NCBI GenBank assembly: GCA_023128855.1
Contig: JAGMDE010000079.1
Location: 1 to 9,774 of the forward strand
Direction: 5' to 3'
Length of the DNA stretch: 9,774 bases
From: Thermoplasmatales archaeon
GTDB taxonomy: Archaea; Thermoplasmatota; E2; DHVEG-1
Under the pieces are notes generated by a model. It made no database searches, was not told the origin of the DNA, and saw nothing but the letters and a program-made list of their open reading frames with translations. Made by a program: the position numbers and the translations under genes. Below, piece after piece: positions 1 to 5,731 of the stretch (its first letter is position 1; every line of letters starts with the position of its first letter).

Positions 1-479
1 GCAAGATTTGAGCAGACTGCAAGTATTGATTTTCCTTCACTTTTACCTTCAATCCATACAGGGATATGTACATCATCTAAAAGACGGTAGTTAAGAATGC
101 ATTCTTTTTCATAACCCATCAAAATTAAATCATAGTCTTTTTTTTCGATCTCTCTTTTTACAACTTCGCTGAATTCGCCCTCAACTATTTTTTCTTCAAT
201 AGGAACTTTTTTGTCTTTGAAGAAGTATTTTGCATCATCAAAAATAATGTTGTATGCTGCAAGTTTCTGCTTTTTAATTAACTCTTTTTTTGTTTCTTTC
301 ATTTCATAACTAGTTCTATAGGCATCTGAGATTCGGTCTGCTTGATCTAATGTTTTTTCTTCTATTATGTAAACAAGATTTACGTTGCTTTTGAATTTGT
401 CAGCAAGATAAACACCACGTCGTATTACGTCTTTTGAATAAAATTCAGAGGAAATTGGAATTAAAATATTATTAAACAT
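1..479 (-). CDS. Universal stress protein (UspA-like), partial, last gene of the sulfation operon in the window
   Basis: A frame open from the ATG at 479 to the left edge gives 159 residues with no stop. It begins MFNNILIPIS, the usual first beta strand of a Usp domain. The end of the domain is also recognisable: a helix at about residues 103-113, then YDLILMGYEKE (116-126) and IPVWIEG (139-145). After this, KSILAVCSN (150-158) looks like the first strand of a second Usp domain, so the full protein is probably a tandem Usp. The glycine-rich GxxGxxxxxxxxxG(S/T) ATP loop expected after LMG is replaced by a short YEKECILNYRLLDDV stretch, so this domain may not bind ATP. The gene starts 50 bases after the permease stop, with GGAGGG about 12 bases before the ATG and an in-frame stop three codons upstream. 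Usp proteins or domains often accompany ion and anion transporters. A regulatory role on the permease is inference. Confidence 0.72.
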   Translation of the reverse strand, partial: MFNNILIPISSEFYSKDVIRRGVYLADKFKSNVNLVYIIEEKTLDQADRISDAYRTSYEMKETKKELIKKQKLAAYNIIFDDAKYFFKDKKVPIEEKIVEGEFSEVVKREIEKKDYDLILMGYEKECILNYRLLDDVHIPVWIEGKSEGKSILAVCSNL

Positions 480-529
480 ATTGCGTTAGTGCCCTCCATT
501 TACAAATAGCATTCTAGCACATAAATTTT

Positions 530-1960
530 TCATATGCCTAAAACCCCCATCCAATAAGTAGTTGCTACAACGAAAATTATGACTATGCATAATATATTGG
601 CGATGCTACCAGCTTTAAACAGATCTTTTGTTGAGTAATAACCTGAAGAATAGGTAATTGCGTTACCTGGTGTTGCAATTACAAGCATAAATGCAAGACC
701 ACCTGAGAGAGCTATAACCATTGAGGCAAGCAGCGGACTTATTCCTAATTCAGGTGCTAAAGCAATTCCTATCGGAAGCAATATTGCTACAGCTCCAATA
801 TTTGACATTACCTCTGTCAGAAGAATTGTTATAATAATCATTACCAGAATCATTACATATGGATTAAAACCAGCCACGTTGAAAACGACATCAGCTATCC
901 ATTTGCCAGCACCTGTTTCTTGAATACCTATTCCCAATGTAATTGCTCCACCATAAAGTAGAATTATTCCCCATGGGACACGTTTTTCGATATCACTCCA
1001 GGTGACAGACCCAGTTAGAAATAGCAGAATGCTTCCAAAAACTGCAATCACAGCAAGTCCAAAGTATTCATGTGATGAGAATAGTATCCAGAGTAATATT
1101 GTTATTATTAAAATAAGTAAAACAAGCAATTCATTTTTCTTTATTTTACCTGCTACAGCTACCTGATTTTTTATCTCTTTTTTTGCAGCAGAAATGTCTT
1201 TTATTTCAATGGGAAATGCAAATTGTAAAACAAACCATACAAGTGGCAGGGCAATAAACACAACAGGCATAGAATACATCATCCAATCTACGAAAGTAAC
1301 ATTAATTGGTGGATTTAGATCAGAAAGTACTCCAATTGTCAATGGATTACGGGCGCCTCCAATTAGTGTTCCAAGACTACCTATAGAACATCCATATGCG
1401 ACACACAGCATGCTTATTTTACCAAAATTACTCTGCTTTGGTACAATTTTCATTGCAATCAAAATCGAAATAACAATTGGTAAAAACAAAGCAGCTACAC
1501 CATGCTCTGGCATTACAAAAGATAGAAATGCGCAAGAAATCATGATTCCTAACGTAAAAAAACGTGGACTTTTTTCAAACCGACTTAGAAACATTAAGGC
1601 AATACGCCTGTGTAGTCCATGTTTTTCAACTGCTCCTGCAAGAATGAATGCGCCTATTAAGAAAAAAACTGCTTGATTTCCAAATGAAGAGAATACTTCA
1701 CCAGGTGTAAGAACATGCAGCAAAGGCTGCATTATCATTATTAAAAGACCAGTAACAGCCAAAGGTATTGGTTCTGTAATCCATAGAATTGCTGCCATGA
1801 TTAGTATTCCAATCATGACCTGGCCGTTATGTGTTAAACCCTCAGGAGTTGGCGCCAAGTAGAATATTGCAACTATTGAAAACGCCAGTATTATGAAGAA
1901 TATATCTCTATTTTTTCGAATTTTTAATTTGTTTTTTAGAAAATCATTATCCCCGTTCAT
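530..1960 (-). CDS. SLC13/DASS-family anion permease, probably sulfate importer
   Basis: This 476-residue polytopic membrane protein has about 11-12 hydrophobic segments, the first at about 20-36. The DASS signature LWITEPIPLAVTGLL is at 59-73, followed by FGNQAVFFLIGAFILAGA (93-110). The loop GCSIGSLGTLIGGARNP (190-206) matches the family's first-repeat substrate/Na+ region. The second repeat holds LTEVMSNIGAVAILLPI (381-397) and the terminal ATPGNAITYSSGYYSTKDL (429-447). Family members carry sulfate, phosphate or dicarboxylates, usually with Na+. The first Ser-Asn-Thr motif is replaced by PEHG (151-154), and the second keeps only Ser-Asn (386-387), so ion coupling may differ. The ATG overlaps the sulfotransferase stop as ATGA, and its AAAGGAG site lies in the last sulfotransferase codons, so the two are probably translationally coupled. 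Operon context with sat and cysC points to sulfate. Export of a sulfonated product or of sulfate cannot be excluded. Confidence 0.85.
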   Translation of the reverse strand: MNGDNDFLKNKLKIRKNRDIFFIILAFSIVAIFYLAPTPEGLTHNGQVMIGILIMAAILWITEPIPLAVTGLLIMIMQPLLHVLTPGEVFSSFGNQAVFFLIGAFILAGAVEKHGLHRRIALMFLSRFEKSPRFFTLGIMISCAFLSFVMPEHGVAALFLPIVISILIAMKIVPKQSNFGKISMLCVAYGCSIGSLGTLIGGARNPLTIGVLSDLNPPINVTFVDWMMYSMPVVFIALPLVWFVLQFAFPIEIKDISAAKKEIKNQVAVAGKIKKNELLVLLILIITILLWILFSSHEYFGLAVIAVFGSILLFLTGSVTWSDIEKRVPWGIILLYGGAITLGIGIQETGAGKWIADVVFNVAGFNPYVMILVMIIITILLTEVMSNIGAVAILLPIGIALAPELGISPLLASMVIALSGGLAFMLVIATPGNAITYSSGYYSTKDLFKAGSIANILCIVIIFVVATTYWMGVLGI

Positions 1961-2532
1961 GTTCTCCTTTGACGGTATAATTTACTATCTACAGTCTCTG
2001 TCATTTTATCAAGGAGGTCATTAGGTACATTTAGAAATTTCAGTATTTTGCTAATATTCTCTTTAGGATTGGACAATATGTTATTGTAGTTGATAAACAA
2101 AATATCCATATCCTCTCTATCTTGTGCATATTCTTTTATCATATTGTTTAGTTTGAGGAAGCTCATCTTTGTATCTTCTCGGCTTGGGTCTTTTTCACCT
2201 ATCATCTTTTCCATTGAATCCAGTATTTCTTCGATGTTTCTTTCTGAGTAGATAATTTTATATTTTCCTAGAGGTAGGTATTTGAGACCAAAAGATGTAA
2301 TTTTTACGAATTTTCCTCTATGTTCGTTTAATGGAAATGAGCCAGCCATGAGTTTGTTTATTATTTTACCTCCGGCTAGCTCATAATATCCTTTTAGGTT
2401 GCTTTCATCTGCTGGGCGAGAGTTATCATGAGATATTGGAATGTTACCAGCGCGTAAAATTTGCATAAGCATAGATGTGCCAGAACGTTCCAGTCCTGAA
2501 ATTATATAATTTGTGTCTTCGTCTAAGTTCAA
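1957..2532 (-). CDS. Small PAPS-dependent sulfotransferase
   Basis: The 191-residue soluble protein starts with TTG at 2532, which overlaps the cysC stop (TTGA). An AAGGGG ribosome site lies 7 bases upstream. The next Met (residue 21) would remove the cofactor loop, so TTG is the credible start. The 5'-phosphosulfate-binding loop is SGLERSGTSMLMQIL (12-26). The 3'-phosphate-binding element is IIYSERNIEEILDSMEKM (93-110), with the expected Arg (98) and Ser (106). The C-terminal VDSKLYRQRR (181-190) resembles the VDPSLYR-type ending of compact prokaryotic sulfotransferases. It should transfer the sulfonyl group of PAPS to a hydroxyl or amino group and release PAP. The acceptor is not visible: no glycosyltransferase or lipid gene lies in the operon. 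It is shorter than most family members (about 250-300 residues) but has both cofactor ends, so it does not look truncated. Confidence 0.85.
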   Translation of the reverse strand: MNLDEDTNYIISGLERSGTSMLMQILRAGNIPISHDNSRPADESNLKGYYELAGGKIINKLMAGSFPLNEHRGKFVKITSFGLKYLPLGKYKIIYSERNIEEILDSMEKMIGEKDPSREDTKMSFLKLNNMIKEYAQDREDMDILFINYNNILSNPKENISKILKFLNVPNDLLDKMTETVDSKLYRQRRT

Positions 2533-3134
2533 ATATATTCCCCTTCTTTCAATTTCTTTATAACTATATCTGCGCTCTCTTCAACGTTGTATTTATCAGT
2601 ATCAACTACCAACTCAGGGTTCTCTGGTTCTTCGTAAGGTGCATCTATTCCCGTTAAATTTTTAATTATTCCTTCTCTTGCTTTTTTGTACAAACCTTTA
2701 GGATCTCTTTTTTCACATGTTTCAAGCGAGGCTTTTGTATATATCTCGATAAAATTGCCTTTCCCAGCTAGTTCTCTACAAAAATTCCTAAGCTTTCTAT
2801 ATGGTGAAATAAAAGCAGTGATAGCAATAACTCCTGAATCTGCAAAGAGACATGCTACCTCAGATATTCTTCGGATGTTTTCATCTCGATCCTCTGGAGA
2901 AAAGCCAAGGTCTTTGTTTAGTCCATGACGTATGTTATCCCCATCAAGGACATATGTTAGTCTTCCCATTTTATGCAGTTTAGTGGCTACCTCATTTGCA
3001 ACTGTAGATTTTCCACAGCCAGATAAACCGGTAAACCATAAAATTACTCCTTTCTGCTTTAAAAGTTGCTCTCTTTCTTCTCTTGTCACTTTGTGCTCAT
3101 GCCATGTGACATTTGTTGCTTTTTGTTCTTTCAT
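2529..3134 (-). CDS. cysC: Adenylylsulfate (APS) kinase
   Basis: This 201-residue enzyme phosphorylates APS with ATP to give PAPS, the cofactor for the next gene's product. The family pattern is complete: the TWHEHKVTREER N-terminal motif (10-21), Walker A GLSGCGKST (36-44), DGDNIRHGLN (64-73), FSPEDRDENIRRISEV (78-93), ITAFISPYR (105-113) with the conserved Ser110, and the mobile lid around DPKGLYKKAREG (144-155) followed by GIDAPYEEPENPEL (162-175). Length is normal for a stand-alone CysC. The ATG at 3134 has GAGGTGAT six bases upstream, and this site includes the stop of the DHH gene. Its stop overlaps the sulfotransferase start by four bases, which ties PAPS production directly to PAPS use. 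Confidence 0.96.
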   Translation of the reverse strand: MKEQKATNVTWHEHKVTREEREQLLKQKGVILWFTGLSGCGKSTVANEVATKLHKMGRLTYVLDGDNIRHGLNKDLGFSPEDRDENIRRISEVACLFADSGVIAITAFISPYRKLRNFCRELAGKGNFIEIYTKASLETCEKRDPKGLYKKAREGIIKNLTGIDAPYEEPENPELVVDTDKYNVEESADIVIKKLKEGEYI

Positions 3135-3140
3135 TTTTTT

Positions 3141-3148
3141 ATCACCTC
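3141..3148 (-). promoter_or_regulatory. Ribosome binding site of cysC, overlapping the upstream stop
   Basis: GAGGTGAT on the minus strand, six A residues before the cysC ATG. The TGA inside it is the stop of the DHH gene. The same eight bases are used at the RHH/sat junction (5256-5263), so two junctions of this operon share one stop-plus-ribosome-site arrangement, suggesting termination-reinitiation coupling. Confidence 0.8.
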
Positions 3149-4116
3149 TTTAAAAATTCTAATATTTCTTCTACAAATGATTCAGATTTATCCTTTGGCA
3201 CAATTGCTCCAAGTACCTCTTTTTTTCCACCACATCTAAAACCTAGTTGTTTTCCTCTTTGGATCATTGGCGCTACATCTTTTTTACTACGCATATAAAT
3301 TTGATCTCTATCGTCGAAAAAACCTGTGTTTATTACTACTGTATTTTTACCGCTATCCCATGAAATTCTTCGAGTTATTGTTGAAACTATGTTATATGGT
3401 GTGTTTATTTTTTTAAGAATAATTCCGTTGATTTCATCCCCAGGCGCTCCAAGGATTTTATTCATCTCGGAGTTTATATTGTTTAAATTTTGATTCCATG
3501 TTGGATTATTACTTATTTCTTCACCGTTTTGGATTTTTAGTAGTTGATGTGGTGCTTGTTCTACTGCTTCTTTGTCACCTATTTTGTAATTTGTATCAAG
3601 AAGGTATACCATCTTATGTAAATCCTCGAATGTCAGATTGTTGTTTTCACAAAATTCATCGATTATTTTTGTGAATTTTTCGTTGTTTTTTATTTTCTGT
3701 TCATGATCCCCAATGATACCAAGAATAGCAAATAGATTGACTTCATTTCCAAGATAATCATTTATTATCCAACTAGCAGAAGGATAATCATCAGGGTTTT
3801 CGCCCTTAATTACTGGGTTGTGGTGAAATGCGTTTTCATACACTTCCCCCAGGTGATGGTCAAAAACCATTACTTGTGCGTTTTTCGCTAGTCTGTTAAT
3901 GTTATCTTCGGTAAGGGCCATGTCTGCAACAATTACAAAATCATATTTTGAATATTTTTCAACTTCTTCTTCTGTAAGATAGTAGTTTCCAAGTTCTGGT
4001 GTTTTATTGACGATGTCTTTGCTAGATAGGTGTTCCAATAATAGTTTAGCAGAGCATATACCATCTGTGTCCCAGTGATGAATTAAAAGTCCTTTTCCGC
4101 TTAAGTCGTCTAACAT
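3142..4116 (-). CDS. DHH-family phosphoesterase, candidate PAP phosphatase
   Basis: The 324-residue protein carries the four DHH metal-binding motifs: HHWDTDG (13-19; His14, Asp16, Asp18), VIVADMAL (61-68; Asp65), VFDHHLGE (84-91; Asp86, His87, His88) and ILGIIGD (131-137; Asp137). The linker is followed by a DHHA1-like C-terminal domain ending in GFRCGGKKEVLGAIVP (292-307). There the usual GGGH/GGHxxAAG loop is GGKK, so the substrate-binding His of NrnA-type enzymes seems replaced by Lys. It is known that some DHH/DHHA1 enzymes (NrnA type) degrade short oligonucleotides and remove the 3' phosphate of PAP. Its place between sat and cysC, next to a sulfotransferase that makes PAP, suggests that second role, but this is inference. 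RecJ-like nuclease or cyclic-dinucleotide activity remains possible. The ATG at 4116 follows GGGGGA, which begins at the last base of the sat stop. Confidence 0.85.
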   Translation of the reverse strand: MLDDLSGKGLLIHHWDTDGICSAKLLLEHLSSKDIVNKTPELGNYYLTEEEVEKYSKYDFVIVADMALTEDNINRLAKNAQVMVFDHHLGEVYENAFHHNPVIKGENPDDYPSASWIINDYLGNEVNLFAILGIIGDHEQKIKNNEKFTKIIDEFCENNNLTFEDLHKMVYLLDTNYKIGDKEAVEQAPHQLLKIQNGEEISNNPTWNQNLNNINSEMNKILGAPGDEINGIILKKINTPYNIVSTITRRISWDSGKNTVVINTGFFDDRDQIYMRSKKDVAPMIQRGKQLGFRCGGKKEVLGAIVPKDKSESFVEEILEFLKR

Positions 4117-4126
4117 TATTTTCCCC

Positions 4127-5251
4127 CTATTTTACAAATGGGTCATCGAACTCGAGGATTGTTTCTGCTACCTCTTTTCTCATCATATCTTCTGGAGGTA
4201 TTTTTCCACTGCTTAGAATCTCTCGGATTTTTTTACCACTGAAATTGATATGATATTTCTGATCATGTGGACAAATCTTATCGTTAACAACACTTCCACA
4301 TTTGGTACATCGTGAGAATGATCTGAAAAAGATTGGGACTATGTGCAGATCTGGAAATTCTGAGAAGATTTCATGAGCATCATATGGCCCATAATAATTT
4401 CCAACTCCGGCATGATCTCTTCCTACGATGAAGTGAGTGCAACCAAAGTTTTTACGCATTATTGCGTGATGTATTGCCTCTCGTGGTCCCGCATATTTCA
4501 TTGAAGTTCTTAGAATGGACATTACTGCTCGGTCTTTTAGGTAGTAATGTTTCATCAATGTATCATATGATTTCAAAATTACGTCATCTCTGAAATCACC
4601 GCTTTTCTTCTTTCCAATTATTGGGTTTATAAATAATCCATCAACAAAAGTTAGAGCGGTTTTTTGAACATATTCGTGTCCGATGTGTGGAGGGTTACGT
4701 GTTTGAAATGCTACTATTTCTTGCCAGCCTTTTTCTTTGAATAAAACTCGTGTTTCTTTTGGTGTAAGATTGTATTCATCGTATTCTCGAGTTTTACATT
4801 CTAGAAGTGAGATTTTTCCACCAGCAAAACTATCTTTCATGTTGTAGGTGTTTGCAACTCCTGGATGACTTGTTTCTGTTGTTCGATAAACTTCTTTTGC
4901 GATTGTTTTTTTATCATATGTAAAGATATCTTCAATTTCTAATAGCGCTTTGACACCTGCCTCTTTATTTACAAGAAGAGCAGAGTCTCCTTCTTTTAAA
5001 TCATTTTTATCAAAATCTAACAGAATTGGTATCGTCCATGGTGTATCATCAGCCAATCTTTTGTCCTTAATTACGTTTTCAAGGTCGTTTTTACACAGAA
5101 ATCCTTCTAATGGCGAAAATACTCCATTAGCAATGTTTAATACATCTTCTGCGAGATTTGTATTTATTTCAAATTCAGATAGATCTTTTGTGTTTAGTAA
5201 TTCTTTGTTGATTTTTCTATTAATTAATTTTCCTCCATGTGGTTTTGACAT
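4127..5251 (-). CDS. sat: Sulfate adenylyltransferase (ATP sulfurylase)
   Basis: This enzyme makes APS and pyrophosphate from ATP and sulfate, the entry step of the operon's pathway. From the chosen ATG it has 374 residues, normal for the monofunctional prokaryotic and archaeal form without a fused APS-kinase domain. Counting from that Met, it shows GVFSPLEGFL (44-53) from the N-terminal PUA-like domain, the ATP-site motif QTRNPPHIGHE (183-193) and GRDHAGVGNYYGPYDAHE (277-294). A Cys-X2-Cys...Cys-X-His set (Cys315, Cys318, Cys327, His329) follows in SRCTKCG...ICPH and probably binds zinc, as in archaeal and thermophile enzymes. SGKKIREILSSGK (338-350) is the usual C-terminal signature. An in-frame GTG at 5260 would add three residues. 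I prefer the ATG at 5251 because GAGGTGAT lies four bases before it. The upstream RHH stop is ten bases away. Confidence 0.96.
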   Translation of the reverse strand: MSKPHGGKLINRKINKELLNTKDLSEFEINTNLAEDVLNIANGVFSPLEGFLCKNDLENVIKDKRLADDTPWTIPILLDFDKNDLKEGDSALLVNKEAGVKALLEIEDIFTYDKKTIAKEVYRTTETSHPGVANTYNMKDSFAGGKISLLECKTREYDEYNLTPKETRVLFKEKGWQEIVAFQTRNPPHIGHEYVQKTALTFVDGLFINPIIGKKKSGDFRDDVILKSYDTLMKHYYLKDRAVMSILRTSMKYAGPREAIHHAIMRKNFGCTHFIVGRDHAGVGNYYGPYDAHEIFSEFPDLHIVPIFFRSFSRCTKCGSVVNDKICPHDQKYHINFSGKKIREILSSGKIPPEDMMRKEVAETILEFDDPFVK

Positions 5252-5255
5252 TTTT

Positions 5256-5263
5256 ATCACCTC
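5256..5263 (-). promoter_or_regulatory. Ribosome binding site that decides the sat start
   Basis: GAGGTGAT on the minus strand ends four A residues before the ATG at 5251. Its first two bases belong to the RHH stop codon. The alternative GTG start at 5260 lies inside this site and cannot use it, so the downstream ATG is favoured. Confidence 0.75.
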
Positions 5264-5495
5264 AGTCTATGTAGCCTAGTGCTCTTAATCGGTCTTTTAC
5301 TCTTTTTTCGTCTTCTTTTGAAAAAACTTCTTCCTCTTCTTCATCCATACCAGATATAACTTCTCTTAGCACATACGTCACGTATGAAGAAAGAGACGTG
5401 AAACCTGTGCCCTTTATTCTCTTTTTTATCTTTTCTGCTAGAGGAGTTGGTATGGATATTGTTGTGAATTTTTTGTTTTCTTTTTCCTTAGCCAT
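5262..5495 (-). CDS. Ribbon-helix-helix (CopG/Arc-type) regulator heading the operon
   Basis: The 77-residue protein has a basic N-terminus, then a DNA-contacting strand FTTISIP (10-16). Helix A is PLAEKIKKRIKG (18-29), a turn TGFTSLSS follows, and helix B is YVTYVLREVISG (38-49). This is the RHH fold, which dimerises to bind DNA repeats. An acidic run (51-57) follows, and the tail is KRVKDRLRALGYID (64-77). It is the first gene of the transcript and sits directly below a set of 10-bp repeats, so autoregulation and control of the sulfation genes is likely. The effector is unknown, and no metal-binding domain like that of NikR is present. The ATG has GAGG seven bases upstream. An antitoxin role is possible by size, but there is no toxin partner beside it. 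Confidence 0.82.
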   Translation of the reverse strand: MAKEKENKKFTTISIPTPLAEKIKKRIKGTGFTSLSSYVTYVLREVISGMDEEEEEVFSKEDEKRVKDRLRALGYID

Positions 5496-5510
5496 TATCT
5501 TACCTCGTTA

Positions 5511-5550
5511 TATTTCATTGTATATCATTATATTTAGTTATATATCATTA
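5511..5550. repeat. Tandem 10/20-bp repeat, candidate operator of the RHH regulator
   Basis: Units starting at 5511, 5521, 5531 and 5541 read TATTTCATTG, TATATCATTA, TATTTAGTTA and TATATCATTA. The second and fourth are identical. As 20-bp units, 5511-5530 and 5531-5550 match at 17 of 20 positions. A weaker fifth unit (TACCTCGTTA, 5501-5510) covers the RHH ribosome site. The spacing is close to one helical turn, so bound dimers would line one face of the DNA, as known for MetJ and Arc. The array covers the predicted transcription start of the minus-strand operon. Chance is not excluded because the stretch is very AT-rich. Confidence 0.5.
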
Positions 5551-5552
5551 TA

Positions 5553-5560
5553 GTTTATAA
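5553..5560 (-). promoter_or_regulatory. Probable TATA box of the sulfation operon
   Basis: On the minus strand the sequence reads TTATAAAC, preceded by an A-rich GAAAACTA stretch that could serve as BRE. A start about 25 bases downstream would fall near 5530, inside the tandem repeat, leaving a leader of about 35 bases with a GAGG site. Other AT-rich positions nearby could also act as TATA boxes. Confidence 0.45.
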
Positions 5561-5597
5561 TAGTTTTCATAATTCTGGCTTTGCACAATTAATAGAC

Positions 5598-5632
5598 ATT
5601 TTTTGTGCAAAATGGTAATCTGCACAAAAAAT
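5598..5632. promoter_or_regulatory. Perfect 12-bp dyad between divergent promoters, with a third half-site
   Basis: ATTTTTTGTGCA (5598-5609) and TGCACAAAAAAT (5621-5632) are exact reverse complements across an 11-base spacer. A further site, TTTGCACAA (5580-5588), is the exact reverse complement of TTGTGCAAA (5603-5611). The three TGTGCA/TGCACA cores therefore alternate in orientation with centres 22 and 17 bases apart. The block lies upstream of both TATA boxes, so it suits an activator or a shared regulator of both transcripts. The bound protein is unknown and could be the RHH product or a factor encoded elsewhere. Confidence 0.55.
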
Positions 5633-5671
5633 ACTCTTTCCCAGAAGATCTTGGACGGGTGTTCTATAAAG

Positions 5672-5679
5672 TTTATATA
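5672..5679 (+). promoter_or_regulatory. TATA box of the secreted-protein pair
   Basis: TTTATATA, followed by C, is a standard archaeal TATA box. A start about 25 bases on would lie near 5702, giving a leader of about 30 bases before the ATG at 5732. GGGGGTGA at 5707-5714 would be near the 5' end of this RNA. Confidence 0.6.
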
Positions 5680-5731
5680 CTACTAGTTTGCTGATATATT
5701 GTAATTGGGGGTGAATTGTATAGTAGAAAAT

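Noticed and set aside
490..516. Eight-codon leader peptide upstream of the Usp gene (MLFVNGGH)
   Set aside because: It lacks its own ribosome site, and the GGAGGG inside it is explained as the Usp ribosome site. Nothing indicates attenuation.
1194..1676. 160-codon plus-strand open frame opposite the permease gene
   Set aside because: It lies wholly antisense to conserved DASS motifs and its translation has no family features. Shorter antisense frames opposite sat, cysC, DHH, purQ, the secreted protein, the nucleotide kinase and the polyprenol kinase were dropped for the same reason.
1..5495. Assimilatory or dissimilatory sulfate reduction operon
   Set aside because: No PAPS or APS reductase, sulfite reductase or electron-transfer genes are present, and PAPS use by a sulfotransferase follows directly. 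Reductases elsewhere in the genome cannot be excluded.
5262..5495. RHH protein as the antitoxin of a toxin-antitoxin pair
   Set aside because: The adjacent gene is sat, ten bases away, and no small toxin-like frame lies on either side.
5501..5632. CRISPR-like or mobile-element repeats
   Set aside because: Units are 10-12 bases without spacers of regular length, no transposase or cas gene is nearby, and their place at promoters fits operators better.
5705..5731. Upstream TTG or GTG starts for the first secreted protein
   Set aside because: They would put a polar VNCIVEN segment before a standard signal peptide, and the TTG lies at about the predicted transcription start.
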